DNA of 64,000 bases from Caenibius sp. WL (GCF_019803445.1 NZ_CP081844.1:2678501-2742500), one strand, 5' to 3'; numbered from the stretch's first letter, positions 8,649 through 18,577 are shown. Notes: generated from the sequence alone by a model not told the origin. Numbers and translations are program-made.

Positions 8649-9950
8649 TTATGCAACCCGGTGATGCTCGGGAACCGCCGCTAATCCAAGGCGCTCTCGC
8701 ACTTTTGTGGTACGCTCACGCAGGAAGGCTCTGCTCTTTTCAGGATCAAGCGTGGCCTCGGCCAGAAGCCCGGCCCCCAGAAGCCAGACGGAGAAAAGAT
8801 GGCGGGCGGAATCTTCGCTCCGAAGGTTGAGATCTTCAGCGTTGTTGCGCCAGAAATGCCCCCCTCGCATCATGCGGATGCACCATGCGTGAAATTGGAA
8901 TTCAGGCTCCGTCGCCGCGGCAGCCAAAGCCTGAAATGAGAGCAAATGCGCGCGCACACCCGCGATGTCCGCCAAGGCCACAGCCAACAATGGTTCCGGC
9001 TCTTCCGCCAGTTTGCGCCCGGGCCAACCCGAACGGCTATGGATCAGGCGATAAGCCCCATAGAAAATCAATGCACTGGTCGGAATGTGGTAGGATACCA
9101 CGGATACCGATGTATTGGCCTTCGCCGCCAGTGCACGGAAAGTCATGGCGGAAAGCCCCCCTTCGGCAAACAGCGCAACCGCCGCTGCGTAAAGCGGGCG
9201 AGGCATCGCCGAAGGTCGCCCCGGCTTATTCGGCTTCGGCGATTTCTCCATCGCCAAAGCAGGGGCCAGATTTGCGTTCTCCCACGCAAACCAGAAGGGC
9301 ACTTCATCGGTCGCGATCTTGTGCGCCAATGCCCCTTCCAGCAGTTCCTGATTCAGCAAGGCGATATTGGGCATTTGCGCGCAGCCGAGGGACAGCAGTT
9401 CCATGCCCACGGAAAGTTCGGCAAGAAAGCGCCGGTCGCGATGCTCCCCCACAAACCGGCGCACTTCCCGCAGGCGCCGCGCCGCCCAGGCTCGTGAAGC
9501 CGCCCGCCCCCGCCGATGCCTGGCCAGATGCGCCACGGCAGTGAATTCCCCGACCGTCCGCGCATAACAGATGCCCAAGCGATGCGCGGCGGCCGCGGCC
9601 AGCTTGCGGAGCGCAAGTGCCTCATCGGCTTTGATGGCCCTTTCAAACGGTACGTTCTCACTTGCTTCCTGATCCGCCCGCAGAAGGATCGCTTCGCATG
9701 CTTCATCAAGCAGTGCCGCCAGCGAAGTGAAATGATGCTGTACCGTGGGCAGTGCGACGCCTGCCTCATCACCGGCAGCGCGCAAAGAAAGCCCGCGAAT
9801 GCCGGAAGATTCGAGAATCCGTATCGCAGCACGCAGGACTTTTTCCCGCCCCCCCATCTCCGCCGCTTTTGATCCTTGGCGGACACGCGCCGAGGCCCGC
9901 CGGGCCGGGGCTGCCGTATGTGATTTTCTGCTCATGGTTTCCGAAGACAT
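8649..9950 (-). CDS. Regulator with two TetR units fused in tandem
   Basis: 433 residues, about twice a normal TetR. First unit: helix-turn-helix about 35-80 (KVLRAAIRILESSGIRGLSL, then RAAGDEAGVALPTVQHHF). Second: about 245-295, with FAEGGLSAMTFRALAAKA, then NTSVSVVSYHI, after a proline/lysine linker (SPKPNKPGRPSA). Each is followed by its own helical ligand-type region. The true start may be the in-frame ATG at 9935. It follows the MFS gene by 27 bases on the same strand, so it probably regulates that transporter and perhaps the phosphatase/receptor promoter next door. Such a fusion could bind two operators or act as a pseudo-dimer in one chain; this is inference. Confidence 0.85.
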   Translation of the reverse strand: MSSETMSRKSHTAAPARRASARVRQGSKAAEMGGREKVLRAAIRILESSGIRGLSLRAAGDEAGVALPTVQHHFTSLAALLDEACEAILLRADQEASENVPFERAIKADEALALRKLAAAAAHRLGICYARTVGEFTAVAHLARHRRGRAASRAWAARRLREVRRFVGEHRDRRFLAELSVGMELLSLGCAQMPNIALLNQELLEGALAHKIATDEVPFWFAWENANLAPALAMEKSPKPNKPGRPSAMPRPLYAAAVALFAEGGLSAMTFRALAAKANTSVSVVSYHIPTSALIFYGAYRLIHSRSGWPGRKLAEEPEPLLAVALADIAGVRAHLLSFQALAAAATEPEFQFHAWCIRMMRGGHFWRNNAEDLNLRSEDSARHLFSVWLLGAGLLAEATLDPEKSRAFLRERTTKVRERLGLAAVPEHHRVA

Positions 9951-9977
9951 AGAGGCGGCATAACGCCCACCGTATGA

Positions 9978-11294
9978 TCAAGGCAATCGCGGTGCCAGAT
10001 TGGTCCCATAATCAGCGTCCTCCCGCCGCAAGGCCAAGATCGCCAAAGACCAGTGAAAAATGGCCCAGACGAAAAGAAGCACCATAATGATCAGGGCGTT
10101 TTTCAACCCTGAAGCAGCGCTTCCACTGCTGGCGGCAAACCGGTCGCTCAGCACTCCGGTCAAGAGCGGCCCCAATGCCAGGCCGACCAGATTGGATGCA
10201 ACCGCACGCAAGGCGGATGCCCGGGCCCGCAATGCGACGGGAGCGAGATTTTGTGTCAACGCTATGGCGGGCGCCGCCCATAACCCGCTCAATATGGTCG
10301 GCGGCAGCAGAAGCCATAAGGCCGCATAACCGGAGGGTGCGTGCAGCACCGCAAAATAACACGGAATGCAAAGCGCCAAGCCGATGATCGGCAGGAAAAG
10401 CATACGATGCATTCCGCTGCGCCCGAAATAGCTCCCTTGCCATCCGCCCAGCAATGCCCCGGCAATGCCGCCTATCCCTGCGACGAGCCCCACCCCCACA
10501 CCGACCTGAGACAAGGTCATATCGTATGTGCGAAGGATAAAGGACGGCAACCACGCCATGATCGCCAATTGGACCAGTGCGGTCACCGCCGTCCCCACGA
10601 TCACATGCAGGAACGCCCGGCGCTTCGCCAGATGGCCCATTGCTTTCACAAGCGATATTTGCGAGCCCGACGGGCTCAGCATGTCATGCCCGGGATCTGC
10701 GCCCCCGCGTTTGGGTTCACGCGCGACATGCAGGAAGATCAGGGCAGCCAGAATGCCGGGCAGCCCGACAACCAGCAAAGCAAACCGCCAGCTCACCCAT
10801 TCCGCCAGCAAACCGCCAATGGCCAATCCCGCCATGATCCCGATGGGGACACCAGCGGCGAACACCCCCAAGGCGCGCGGGCGCTCCACCGCAGAATAAA
10901 GATCGGAGATCAAGGCGTGGGATGTAGGAGAAAATCCCGCCTCCGCGACACCGACGCCCATGCGGGCAAGGACAAATTGCCCGTACCCGCGCGCCATGCC
11001 GCAAAGTACCGTCATCACGCTCCACAGCAAGAGCATGAGAGCGATCAATCGCGTGCGTCGGGCGCCGCGATCAACCCAATGCGCAATCGGCACCCCCATC
11101 GCTGCATAGACAACCGCGAACGCTCCACCCGTCAAAAGCCCCAGATGCCAGTCCTTAAGCTGAAAATCCGCTTTGATCGGTTCCTGAAGAATAACGATGA
11201 TCTGCCGGTCAATATAATTGAGCGCGTATATGACGCACAACATTCCAAGAATCGCCCGGCGCCGATTTGCAGAAATTGCAGGCAAATCAGACAT
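9978..11294 (-). CDS. MFS transporter (Spinster-like)
   Basis: Inner-membrane carrier, 438 residues, about 12 hydrophobic segments. The first helix has the family signature MLCVIYALNYIDRQIIVIL; a loop with WVDRGARRTRLIALML follows helix 2-3, as in MFS motif A. ATG at 11294 (MSDLPAISANRR) is preferred over 11360 because AAGGGA lies 5 bases upstream and the protein then starts as in relatives. Such carriers in sphingomonads often sit beside TonB receptors and would take the imported compound across the inner membrane. First gene of a two-gene unit with the tandem TetR regulator. Confidence 0.9.
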   Translation of the reverse strand: MSDLPAISANRRRAILGMLCVIYALNYIDRQIIVILQEPIKADFQLKDWHLGLLTGGAFAVVYAAMGVPIAHWVDRGARRTRLIALMLLLWSVMTVLCGMARGYGQFVLARMGVGVAEAGFSPTSHALISDLYSAVERPRALGVFAAGVPIGIMAGLAIGGLLAEWVSWRFALLVVGLPGILAALIFLHVAREPKRGGADPGHDMLSPSGSQISLVKAMGHLAKRRAFLHVIVGTAVTALVQLAIMAWLPSFILRTYDMTLSQVGVGVGLVAGIGGIAGALLGGWQGSYFGRSGMHRMLFLPIIGLALCIPCYFAVLHAPSGYAALWLLLPPTILSGLWAAPAIALTQNLAPVALRARASALRAVASNLVGLALGPLLTGVLSDRFAASSGSAASGLKNALIIMVLLFVWAIFHWSLAILALRREDADYGTNLAPRLP

Positions 11295-11630
11295 GTATTT
11301 CCCTTGCCGCCAGATACGTTGCGCAAGCGCAATTGCCGCAATGCGTCCTGCGCCAATCACATTCGGGGCGTCGCGGTCCAGTTCCCATTTCGCTGGATTG
11401 CCGGCAGCGCGGCCGATTCCCTCTCACCAATCCCATAGCGCAGCATAATCCGGGCATGCCCTGCATGGCAGTGAAATCTCGCAGGCGATATTCACGGCGA
11501 CTGCGCAACTCAGAATGGTTGGAACTGCGCAGAGCGGAGCGGGCATACCGGATCAAACGGGGTTCCAGCCGGCAGCCAAGCACTTCTCGTCCGGCAGCGC
11601 GCAACCGCCGGACGAGAGAATTATGCGCGG
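11295..11630. other. 336-base intergenic region before the MFS gene
   Basis: No gene supported. It contains the promoter of the MFS/TetR unit and the hairpin ending the upstream receptor transcript. Short open frames here have no ribosome site and no recognisable motifs. Confidence 0.5.
11585..11617 (-). terminator. Hairpin after receptor gene
   Basis: Perfect 11-bp stem TCTCGTCCGGC (11585-11595) / GCCGGACGAGA (11607-11617) with an 11-base loop, 14 bases past the receptor stop at 11631. The following T tract is poor, but placement and stem strength favour a terminator. Confidence 0.6.
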
Positions 11631-14105
11631 TCAGTCCTTGCCGCCAAAGGCATACCGCACACGAACACCATACATGCGCGGTTCGCCATACATCTGCGAT
11701 TGTGCACCGATCGTCTGATATACGCCGGTGTTGGTGATGGCATATTTCTTGTCCGCCAGGTTTGTGCCGAACACTGAGATGTCGAAATTGCTGCCCATGA
11801 CATTGCGCCAGTCAAGCGAAGCATTGAGCAACCCGAACGACGGCAGATGCACCCCTGGTTCCATCACCGAACCATCGGGGAACGTTTCCACATAAAGCGG
11901 CGCGGTGTCTTGCGCATCGGTCCAGTTATAACTGGCGAACAGGCTGATATTACCCACATTTTCTGGAACCGGAATGTTCAGCCGCCCGTGGACCGACAAG
12001 ATATTCGGCGAGAGGTATTGCAGCGGCCGGCAAGTCATATCCGCATTGGCGAATTTGAGATCGCCGAGATGCTGCGACGTACAGTCGTAAACACCCGAGT
12101 TGGAATTGAACTTGAACGACTTGTAGTGGGACGTGAGGTGGCTGTAGTTGACACCCAGTTCCAGAATTTCGACCGGCTTGATCATCGCCTCGACTTCGAC
12201 CCCCTTGATCACGGCCGAAGCCGTGCTGAGAGTAATGGCGCCGTTGCCGCCAGTGGTCGGATTTCTGTCACCGGCAGCGCGCTGGATTTTGCTGTAATCC
12301 AGATAGAAACCGTTGACGTTCAGACGAACCGGAGCACCCCCGACCTTGAAATCGGACTTGAAGCCAACTTCGTAGTCCGTCACCAATTCGGGGCCGAAGG
12401 TCCGCGTATTTTCGTAGACAGCGTAAGCGTTGAAGCCACCCGCCTTGTAACCGCGTGAAACCTTCGCATAGAGCATCAGGTTGTCGACCGGACGATAATC
12501 GAGCCCCAGCGTCCATGTGCCTGCGGAATCCTTGCGCGATGACCCGAAGAAGCAATCCTGATCGGGATTGGTGGTGACCATGGATTTCCACGCGCACAGC
12601 ACCGGACTTCCGGGCACAGGCCCGATGTAGCCGGCAGTCGGCGCATAGCTGTAGGAAATATTGCTACCGCCAACCTTGTCCCAGGTATAGCGATATCCGG
12701 CCGTCAGCCGCAGACGGTCGAGCGCAGGTGACAGAGCGCCGAAATCAAGCGTAGCCTGTGCATAGAGCGCCTTGGATTCGCTCCTGCTCTGGATCGCGCC
12801 CAATCCGATCCTGCACCCTGCGGAAGTACGCTGGCTACAGACGTTGGTGGCAAAGTTGATCATATCGCCACCGGGTTTCTGTTTGAAGTAGAAGCCCCCC
12901 AACGTGTAGGTGAGCTTGTTGTCCAGCGCTTCACCCTGCAATTGCAATTCTTCGGTATAGATACGGAAATAGTCGCGCGGTGATGTGCGGCTTTCGACCG
13001 TTTCACCCGTGTCGTAGACGGGGGCTATGGTCGCATCCGCATCCGACGCATAGTATGACTTGAGAAAGGCATAGCTCGCGATATTGCGCAGCTTCAGACC
13101 TTCCGAAAGCTGAATATCGGTGGTGTTTGACACGCCCCATGTGGTGATCTTGGCAAAATCGTCCACGCCATGCGCCGTCTTGCGAATGCCGAGATCCTTT
13201 TGCTGCGCAATCAGACCGTTGAGATAGGCGGCATCGAACGTGAAGCCAAAAGCATTCAATGCCGTCAGATAATTGGTGTTGAAACTCTTGGCGATCGTAC
13301 CGCTGCCGTGGGTCTTGGAATACCCGTAGTATGCCATCGTATAGTTCGAAATGGTGTCGCTAGGATCCCATTGCACACCGATGCGCGCCATCCGCCAGTG
13401 CTGGTTATCGCGATCCTTGTGCCAGTTCACATCCCTGGTGAAACCATCGCGGTCCCGACCGGCCCCCACGATACGGACCTTGAGCCGGTCGGAGATCGAG
13501 ATGTTCACCACCGCTTCGAGTTCTTTCATGTCGTAGTTGCCATAGCCACCCTGGACATAGCCTTCGAAGCGGTCTGTCGGTTTGGCGGGTGTCAGAAGGA
13601 TCGCCCCACCCGTGGTGTTGCGGCCGAACAGTGTGCCCTGCACACCTGCCAGAACCTGCACATTCTGGAGATCGACGAAATTGCCGGGGCCGCCCTGGCT
13701 GCTCAGCGTAAAGGCCGCGGGCAAAGGCACTTCATTCATATAGACGACGACCGCGGGAGAGCCCTGGAACGCCGCGCTCTGCCCGCGCATGGAAGGCGAC
13801 ATCACATCGCGCGAAGCCTGGCCGTTCGGCGCAATCACCAGCGAGGGGACCGACGACTGCAGATCCTGCATCTGGGTAACGCCCCGCTCACGCAAGCTAT
13901 CGGCAGACAGCGCCGTGATCGCGATAGGAACGTCCTGCAATTTCTCTTCGCGCCGCTGCGCAGTAACGATGATCTCCCGGAAACCGGAATTGCCGGTTTC
14001 CGCCTGCGCACCTTGCTCCTGCGCAGCAGCGATGGCTGGTACCAAGGCCACACCCGCTGCGACCGTTGCGGAAGTGGCCAAAAGATGTGCGAATGCTTTT
14101 TTCAT
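11631..14105 (-). CDS. TonB-dependent receptor
   Basis: 824-residue outer-membrane receptor. ATG at 14105 (MKKAFAHLLATSATVAAGVA) has GGAGG upstream and gives a normal Sec signal ending IAAAQ; an upstream in-frame ATG at 14162 would add 19 unlikely residues. TonB box REIIVTAQRR. The plug motif is AGVQGTLFGRNTTGG where most relatives have RGPQG. The barrel ends RVRYAFGGKD, four residues past the usual terminal aromatic. It stands alone between terminator-like hairpins and has its own AT-rich promoter with a 15-bp palindrome. Confidence 0.93.
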   Translation of the reverse strand: MKKAFAHLLATSATVAAGVALVPAIAAAQEQGAQAETGNSGFREIIVTAQRREEKLQDVPIAITALSADSLRERGVTQMQDLQSSVPSLVIAPNGQASRDVMSPSMRGQSAAFQGSPAVVVYMNEVPLPAAFTLSSQGGPGNFVDLQNVQVLAGVQGTLFGRNTTGGAILLTPAKPTDRFEGYVQGGYGNYDMKELEAVVNISISDRLKVRIVGAGRDRDGFTRDVNWHKDRDNQHWRMARIGVQWDPSDTISNYTMAYYGYSKTHGSGTIAKSFNTNYLTALNAFGFTFDAAYLNGLIAQQKDLGIRKTAHGVDDFAKITTWGVSNTTDIQLSEGLKLRNIASYAFLKSYYASDADATIAPVYDTGETVESRTSPRDYFRIYTEELQLQGEALDNKLTYTLGGFYFKQKPGGDMINFATNVCSQRTSAGCRIGLGAIQSRSESKALYAQATLDFGALSPALDRLRLTAGYRYTWDKVGGSNISYSYAPTAGYIGPVPGSPVLCAWKSMVTTNPDQDCFFGSSRKDSAGTWTLGLDYRPVDNLMLYAKVSRGYKAGGFNAYAVYENTRTFGPELVTDYEVGFKSDFKVGGAPVRLNVNGFYLDYSKIQRAAGDRNPTTGGNGAITLSTASAVIKGVEVEAMIKPVEILELGVNYSHLTSHYKSFKFNSNSGVYDCTSQHLGDLKFANADMTCRPLQYLSPNILSVHGRLNIPVPENVGNISLFASYNWTDAQDTAPLYVETFPDGSVMEPGVHLPSFGLLNASLDWRNVMGSNFDISVFGTNLADKKYAITNTGVYQTIGAQSQMYGEPRMYGVRVRYAFGGKD

Positions 14106-14588
14106 TTCACATACCCTCCTCATCCATTTTTCGGCTCTCTCGATCATGGGAGCCGATGGCATGAGGTTTAGGTCACAGCAGAAATAATTGTTGCACTATA
14201 AAAATACTCTGAAAAATATATCCACAAGAATAAGTAAGTGAAAACTTTATTATACTGACAGTATACAAACCCACCCAAGTAAACGCTTATTTTTATTGTA
14301 GATTGGTGCCAAGGGAGAGACATCAGGCTTCAGGAAGCAAGATCGATTTTTGCGGCCAGCCTGTCCCACAATGGTCCTCGGCACACTGCGTGCCCCACGC
14401 ACAGCGACGATGGCGACAACCAGATTAAGCCTCAACTCATGCCCTGATGTCACCCCATGCCAGGCTTCTCAAAGACAAGACAAATGATAAACTCTCGCAA
14501 AAACAGGAGAATATCCTCCCACCTAGCCCTTAAATCAGGCGCATTCTGAAGTCTTGATACGTTACGCCTGCCATCGAGCAGAGAGCGA
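14106..14588. other. 483-base divergent intergenic region
   Basis: Promoter space between a leftward receptor and the rightward sigma-factor operon. It is clearly more AT-rich than its surroundings at about 14185-14310. It holds a perfect 15-bp palindrome at 14251-14265. No gene, RNA or terminator is supported. Confidence 0.55.
14251..14265. promoter_or_regulatory. 15-bp palindrome, candidate operator
   Basis: TATACTGACAGTATA: 7-base arms TATACTG/CAGTATA around one A, in an AT-rich stretch about 146 bases before the receptor start at 14105 and 324 bases before the sigma gene. The size fits a dimeric repressor or activator site. The regulator is unknown. Confidence 0.45.
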
Positions 14589-15086
14589 ATGGCAAGCAAG
14601 CATACCACTTTAGCGGATTGGCGACGGCTGCTCGCTCGTTTGAAACGGAAGGTTCCGTTCTCAGAGGATGCCGAAGACCTGCTGCAATCGGCCTACGTGC
14701 GTCTCGCGACCTATCAGAAAACCACTCAGGTTACGCAGCAGAACGCCTTTATCATTCGTACGGCGATCAATCTGGGTATCGATGAGAAACGCAAGTTACG
14801 GCACCGAGTTGAAGCCAGCGGCTTGGCAGCCAGCATTCTGCAAATCCCGGACCGCACTCCGCCCGCGGACGAGATTTGCGCTGCCAGGCAGCGGCTCGAA
14901 CATGTAAAAAGCGCGCTTCAACAGCTCCCACCCCAAACGCTGAGGATTTTTCTTCTCCGCCGCGTAGATGGATTGCGCTACCGGGAGATTTCCGAGTTGA
15001 TGGGTATAACGGTAAGCGCAGTGGAAAAGCATGTGGCCAAGGCTGCATTGCATATTGCGCAATGGGCGGACGAACACGATGCATAA
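14589..15086 (+). CDS. FecI-like ECF sigma factor
   Basis: 165-residue extracytoplasmic-function sigma-70 factor. Region 2 covers about 10-75 (DAEDLLQSAYVRLATY and the helix FIIRTAINLGIDEKRKLRHR) and region 4 about 100-160 (ALQQLPPQTLRIFLLRRVDG, then LRYREISELMGITVSAVEKH). It starts at ATG 14589 with GAGAG just upstream. Its last 8 bases overlap the start of the anti-sigma gene, indicating translational coupling. In FecI/FecR/FecA systems the sigma factor is held until the receptor binds its substrate, then directs transcription of the receptor gene, here 16052-18577. Confidence 0.92.
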   Translation: MASKHTTLADWRRLLARLKRKVPFSEDAEDLLQSAYVRLATYQKTTQVTQQNAFIIRTAINLGIDEKRKLRHRVEASGLAASILQIPDRTPPADEICAARQRLEHVKSALQQLPPQTLRIFLLRRVDGLRYREISELMGITVSAVEKHVAKAALHIAQWADEHDA

Positions 15087-16014
15087 TGGCAGGGATCGCA
15101 TCGCCCATATTCAGGCAGAGGCCGCCGCATGGTTTGCGCGGCTTGATTCAGACGAATGCACACCTGCCGACAAAGCAGACTTTCAGCGGTGGCTGGCTGA
15201 AGACGAAAATCATGGCATGATTTTCAACCGGATGGCGTCTTCCTGGCAAGAGGCTGGGCCCGCAGCGGAAGAACTTGCTGCGGAGAACGCAACCCCTCCC
15301 CGCCCCCATGTCACCCGGCGGCATTGGCTGATGGCAACCGCAGCCAGCATTGCGGCACTCGCTGGCGGGGCAGCATGGTGGCATCTGCATGCACCAGATG
15401 TTTATGAAACCGCCGTTGGCGAACAACGACGGATCGTTCTGGCTGACCGATCAGAGATTCTGCTCGACACCAATTCCCGAATTTCAGTGAAGTTGGGCAA
15501 AGCAGATCGTAGGCTTATTCTTGAACGCGGGCGCGCGAACTTTGCCGTCGCACATGACAGCCGGCGCCCTTTTCAGGTTACAGCGAACAATCAGATCGTG
15601 ACGGCTCTGGGCACCGAATTCGATGTCACCATTCACTCGCACGGTGCGGACGTCTTCGTATTATCTGGCCAGGTCGCAGTCGATGACGATAATCGCCCCG
15701 TTCTTCTGACACCGGGTGAACGGCTGACAGTAACGGCAACCGCCAGCCGCATCGATCATCCCCAAATTGGCCAGATCACGGCATGGCAACAAGGGCGCCT
15801 GATCTTTGCCCAGACGCCGCTGAGCGAGGCTGCCGCCCAATTCAATCGCTATGCCGCATTGCCAATCCGCATCACTGATCCGGGCGTGGGGCAATTGCGA
15901 ATTAGCGGCGTATATTCCGTAAGGGATATTGATGGTTTCACCGATGCCCTGCCGCGCACCCTCCAGGTAAAAGTTACACGTTCCGCCGAAGCTATAACAG
16001 TGGCGGCCCCATAG
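15079..16014 (+). CDS. FecR-like anti-sigma / signal relay protein
   Basis: 311 residues. Cytoplasmic N-terminal domain (about 10-60: AAAWFARLDSDECTPADKAD), one membrane helix (about 83-102: HWLMATAASIAALAGGAAWW), a periplasmic FecR domain (about 110-215, with EQRRIVLADRSEILLDTNSR), and a C-terminal domain about 235-310 (PLSEAAAQFNRYAALPIRI, then SGVYSVRDIDGFTDAL) that contacts the receptor's STN domain. The ATG at 15079 overlaps the sigma-factor stop; a longer frame from 15031 has no ribosome site. It relays occupancy of the receptor to the sigma factor. Confidence 0.92.
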   Translation: MHNGRDRIAHIQAEAAAWFARLDSDECTPADKADFQRWLAEDENHGMIFNRMASSWQEAGPAAEELAAENATPPRPHVTRRHWLMATAASIAALAGGAAWWHLHAPDVYETAVGEQRRIVLADRSEILLDTNSRISVKLGKADRRLILERGRANFAVAHDSRRPFQVTANNQIVTALGTEFDVTIHSHGADVFVLSGQVAVDDDNRPVLLTPGERLTVTATASRIDHPQIGQITAWQQGRLIFAQTPLSEAAAQFNRYAALPIRITDPGVGQLRISGVYSVRDIDGFTDALPRTLQVKVTRSAEAITVAAP

Positions 16015-16051
16015 AGAGGAACGCCGTACGGACAGGAGACGGATTTCTGGA

Positions 16052-18577
16052 ATGCATGTCGCCGCGTGGCCGTGTAGATGGTTATGGCTTGGGATCGCAT
16101 TGATTGCAGGCGGCCTGCCCACCTGTGCCGCCGCCCAGCAGGTTTCCACCATTACTATCGCAGCGCAACCGCTCGATACGGCGCTTTATGAGCTTGCCGT
16201 AAAGGCCAATGTCAACATTCTGTTTTCGCCCGATCTGATTGGCCGCCTTACAACGAAAGGCGCTTCCGGCGATGTCCGGGACATCCCGGCCTTGGCGCAA
16301 CGTCTGTTGGCAGGAACGGGGCTGGTCCTGGAACGGACCAGCAAAGGCTTCATCATCAAACGAGGCCGTGATCGATCGGCGAAACCTACCCGCACCGCCT
16401 CACGCCTGCCGGGAGCGATCCAGCCGCTACCGCCGCCCACCCATGTTGCAACCGACGAAATACTGGTCACTGCGATGCGCAGCGCCCAGACACAGAATGC
16501 CGCGCCGTTATCCATCGCCCTGATGACGGCCAGCATGCTTGAACAGCATGGCGTTCATGGCCTTTCGGATCTTACCGGCGGAACCGTTCCATCCCTGCGC
16601 GTGAACCCGTATGCCAGCAGGGCATCCACGTTTTCCCTTTCGATGAGAGGCATGACCTCCGGCGAAGCATCGCAAATAAGCCGCGATGGGGCCGTGGGCA
16701 TTTATCAGGATGGCGTCTATCTGGGGCGCGTCCAGGGCCTGAGTATCGATTTTCTCGATCTGGACCGGATTGAAGTGCTGCATGGCCCACAAGGCACACT
16801 GTTTGGGCGCAATGCGATGGGCGGCGCGATCAATCTCGTTTCCCGACGTCCGGGTGGCCAATTGCAACTCACCCAGAAGTTCGGGATCGAGGACGACAAT
16901 GGGCGCTCGATCGTCACCCATCTGGATTTGCCGCGCGTTGCAGATATCAGCGTGAGGCTTAGCGGACTTTATCGGCGCAGGGATGGCTGGGTTGACAACA
17001 CCATGCCGGGCGAATGGGGCTGGAACGCCTATGAGAAAAGTGGCCTGCGCGGCGCTGCCCTATGGCAACCGAACAAAGACTGGACCATCCATTATGCGGC
17101 GGAATATTCGCACGCCCGCGTTACGGGTGGCTATGCCCAGATCGTTGGCCTGTCCGACGATGCCCCGCCCCTCGCCCCGGCCATCACCACCGAAGCCGGG
17201 CGGCGACGCGTCGGCCGCCTGCCAGTGCCTCTCAAACCCAGCGTTGCGAGCGTCACCAACCACATGCTAACTGCCGAATGGCAGGTGAACGACGCGTTCC
17301 GCATCAAGTCCATCACCGGCTGGCGGCAATTGCACCAATCGCAATACGATCAATACGCCGGCTCCTATCTGGCGTTCGCACCCAATGGGCAAAGCGGACG
17401 CGTGAGCCTGTCAAAGGTTCGCCAACAGCAGGTCAGCCAGGAATTGCAGGTCAACGGGAGTGTGGACGATATCAGTTACATCGTCGGCCTGTACCTGTTC
17501 AAGGAATGGGCCCGCGATATGTCGCGTTCGCTTCTGACGTTCCAATACAACGCTGCCGGAACGGAGACGGCGCTGCTGTCTCCTCCCCTGTCCATCCTCG
17601 CATCGGAGCGCGCCAGCCGAAACGAGTCGGCCACCATCGCCGTGTTCAGCCAGATGGAGTGGACGTTACCCGCGTTCGACGATCGCCTGAGCCTTGCAGC
17701 AGGCTTACGCTACAGCATCGATAACAAGAAAGGACAGATGCTGATCAGGAATGGCTTGCCTTCGGGGCAGGCCTATAGCTTGTCACTTCGGCGGCTGGAT
17801 CCCGCCATCAGCTTGCGGTACGCGCTCGGCAACGATGCCAAGCTCTATGTGCGTTGGGGAACCGGCTACCGGGCTGGCGGGGCGCATACCCGCTCACCAA
17901 GCTTTCAGACTTTTGACGAGGAGACGATCAGCAGTTGGGAGCTGGGATTGAAGACGAAGCTCCCGCAACAGCGCGGGTGGATCGCGCTAGCCGCCTATTA
18001 TGCGCGCTATGCCAACGCTCAGATCGATTTCATTTCCCCTTTCAACCCTTCCTTCGGCGAAACGATCAATTCTCCACGACGCGGGACGCTTGCCGGGCTG
18101 GAATTCAACACCGAACTGAAAGTGCGCCCCAATCTCACCGTGTCGGCCGCATACAGTTTCAATGCGATCGATATGCCCCGGCAACGCAATCCCTTCACAG
18201 GGCAGTTGCAGCGCATAAATATCGCATACTCGCCCAGACATGCCGGATCTCTGACAGTTGACTGGTCCCTCGATCTCAACAGGTTCGGATTGGCGCAGAT
18301 CAACCTGAACACGACCGCAGCCACGGGCGCCTATACCTCGCTGGATGATGCTACGCGCAGCGCAACCTATATGCTCATGAACGGACGGATCACCTTTTCC
18401 AGGCTGTTCGGCATCATGCCCGAAGGACTCTCTCTCGCCTTCTGGGGCAAAAACCTGCTCAACGAGAAATACGATGTCTTCGATTACACCTACAGCCAAC
18501 CTGGGCTGACCGGAACCAGCCAGAAGACCTATAACAATCCCCGCAGCCTGGGCATCGAAGCGCGACTGGTGTTGTGA
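16052..18577 (+). CDS. FecA-type TonB-dependent transducer with STN signalling domain
   Basis: 841 residues. Signal peptide (to about residue 28), then a Secretin/TonB N-terminal (STN) domain at about 30-105 (ITIAAQPLDTALYELAVKA, then ILFSPDLIG), a proline-rich linker, TonB box DEILVTAMRS, plug with HGPQGTLFGRNAMGGA, and a barrel ending in ARLVL. The STN domain marks it as the sensor of the sigma/anti-sigma pair encoded 37 bases upstream. It is a close paralogue of the receptor at 18661-20913 on the opposite strand: both share SGEASQISRDGA, GVYLGRVQGL, QSQYDQY and YDVFDY. The ligand is unknown; no siderophore genes are nearby. Confidence 0.95.
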   Translation: MHVAAWPCRWLWLGIALIAGGLPTCAAAQQVSTITIAAQPLDTALYELAVKANVNILFSPDLIGRLTTKGASGDVRDIPALAQRLLAGTGLVLERTSKGFIIKRGRDRSAKPTRTASRLPGAIQPLPPPTHVATDEILVTAMRSAQTQNAAPLSIALMTASMLEQHGVHGLSDLTGGTVPSLRVNPYASRASTFSLSMRGMTSGEASQISRDGAVGIYQDGVYLGRVQGLSIDFLDLDRIEVLHGPQGTLFGRNAMGGAINLVSRRPGGQLQLTQKFGIEDDNGRSIVTHLDLPRVADISVRLSGLYRRRDGWVDNTMPGEWGWNAYEKSGLRGAALWQPNKDWTIHYAAEYSHARVTGGYAQIVGLSDDAPPLAPAITTEAGRRRVGRLPVPLKPSVASVTNHMLTAEWQVNDAFRIKSITGWRQLHQSQYDQYAGSYLAFAPNGQSGRVSLSKVRQQQVSQELQVNGSVDDISYIVGLYLFKEWARDMSRSLLTFQYNAAGTETALLSPPLSILASERASRNESATIAVFSQMEWTLPAFDDRLSLAAGLRYSIDNKKGQMLIRNGLPSGQAYSLSLRRLDPAISLRYALGNDAKLYVRWGTGYRAGGAHTRSPSFQTFDEETISSWELGLKTKLPQQRGWIALAAYYARYANAQIDFISPFNPSFGETINSPRRGTLAGLEFNTELKVRPNLTVSAAYSFNAIDMPRQRNPFTGQLQRINIAYSPRHAGSLTVDWSLDLNRFGLAQINLNTTAATGAYTSLDDATRSATYMLMNGRITFSRLFGIMPEGLSLAFWGKNLLNEKYDVFDYTYSQPGLTGTSQKTYNNPRSLGIEARLVL

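Noticed and set aside
10341-11438. 365-codon plus-strand frame
   Set aside because: Antisense to the MFS transporter and its promoter; no membrane or domain features.
16052-18577. Iron-siderophore receptor (named FecA)
   Set aside because: The FecI/FecR/FecA architecture is clear, but no siderophore or iron genes are nearby and many such sets serve other substrates.
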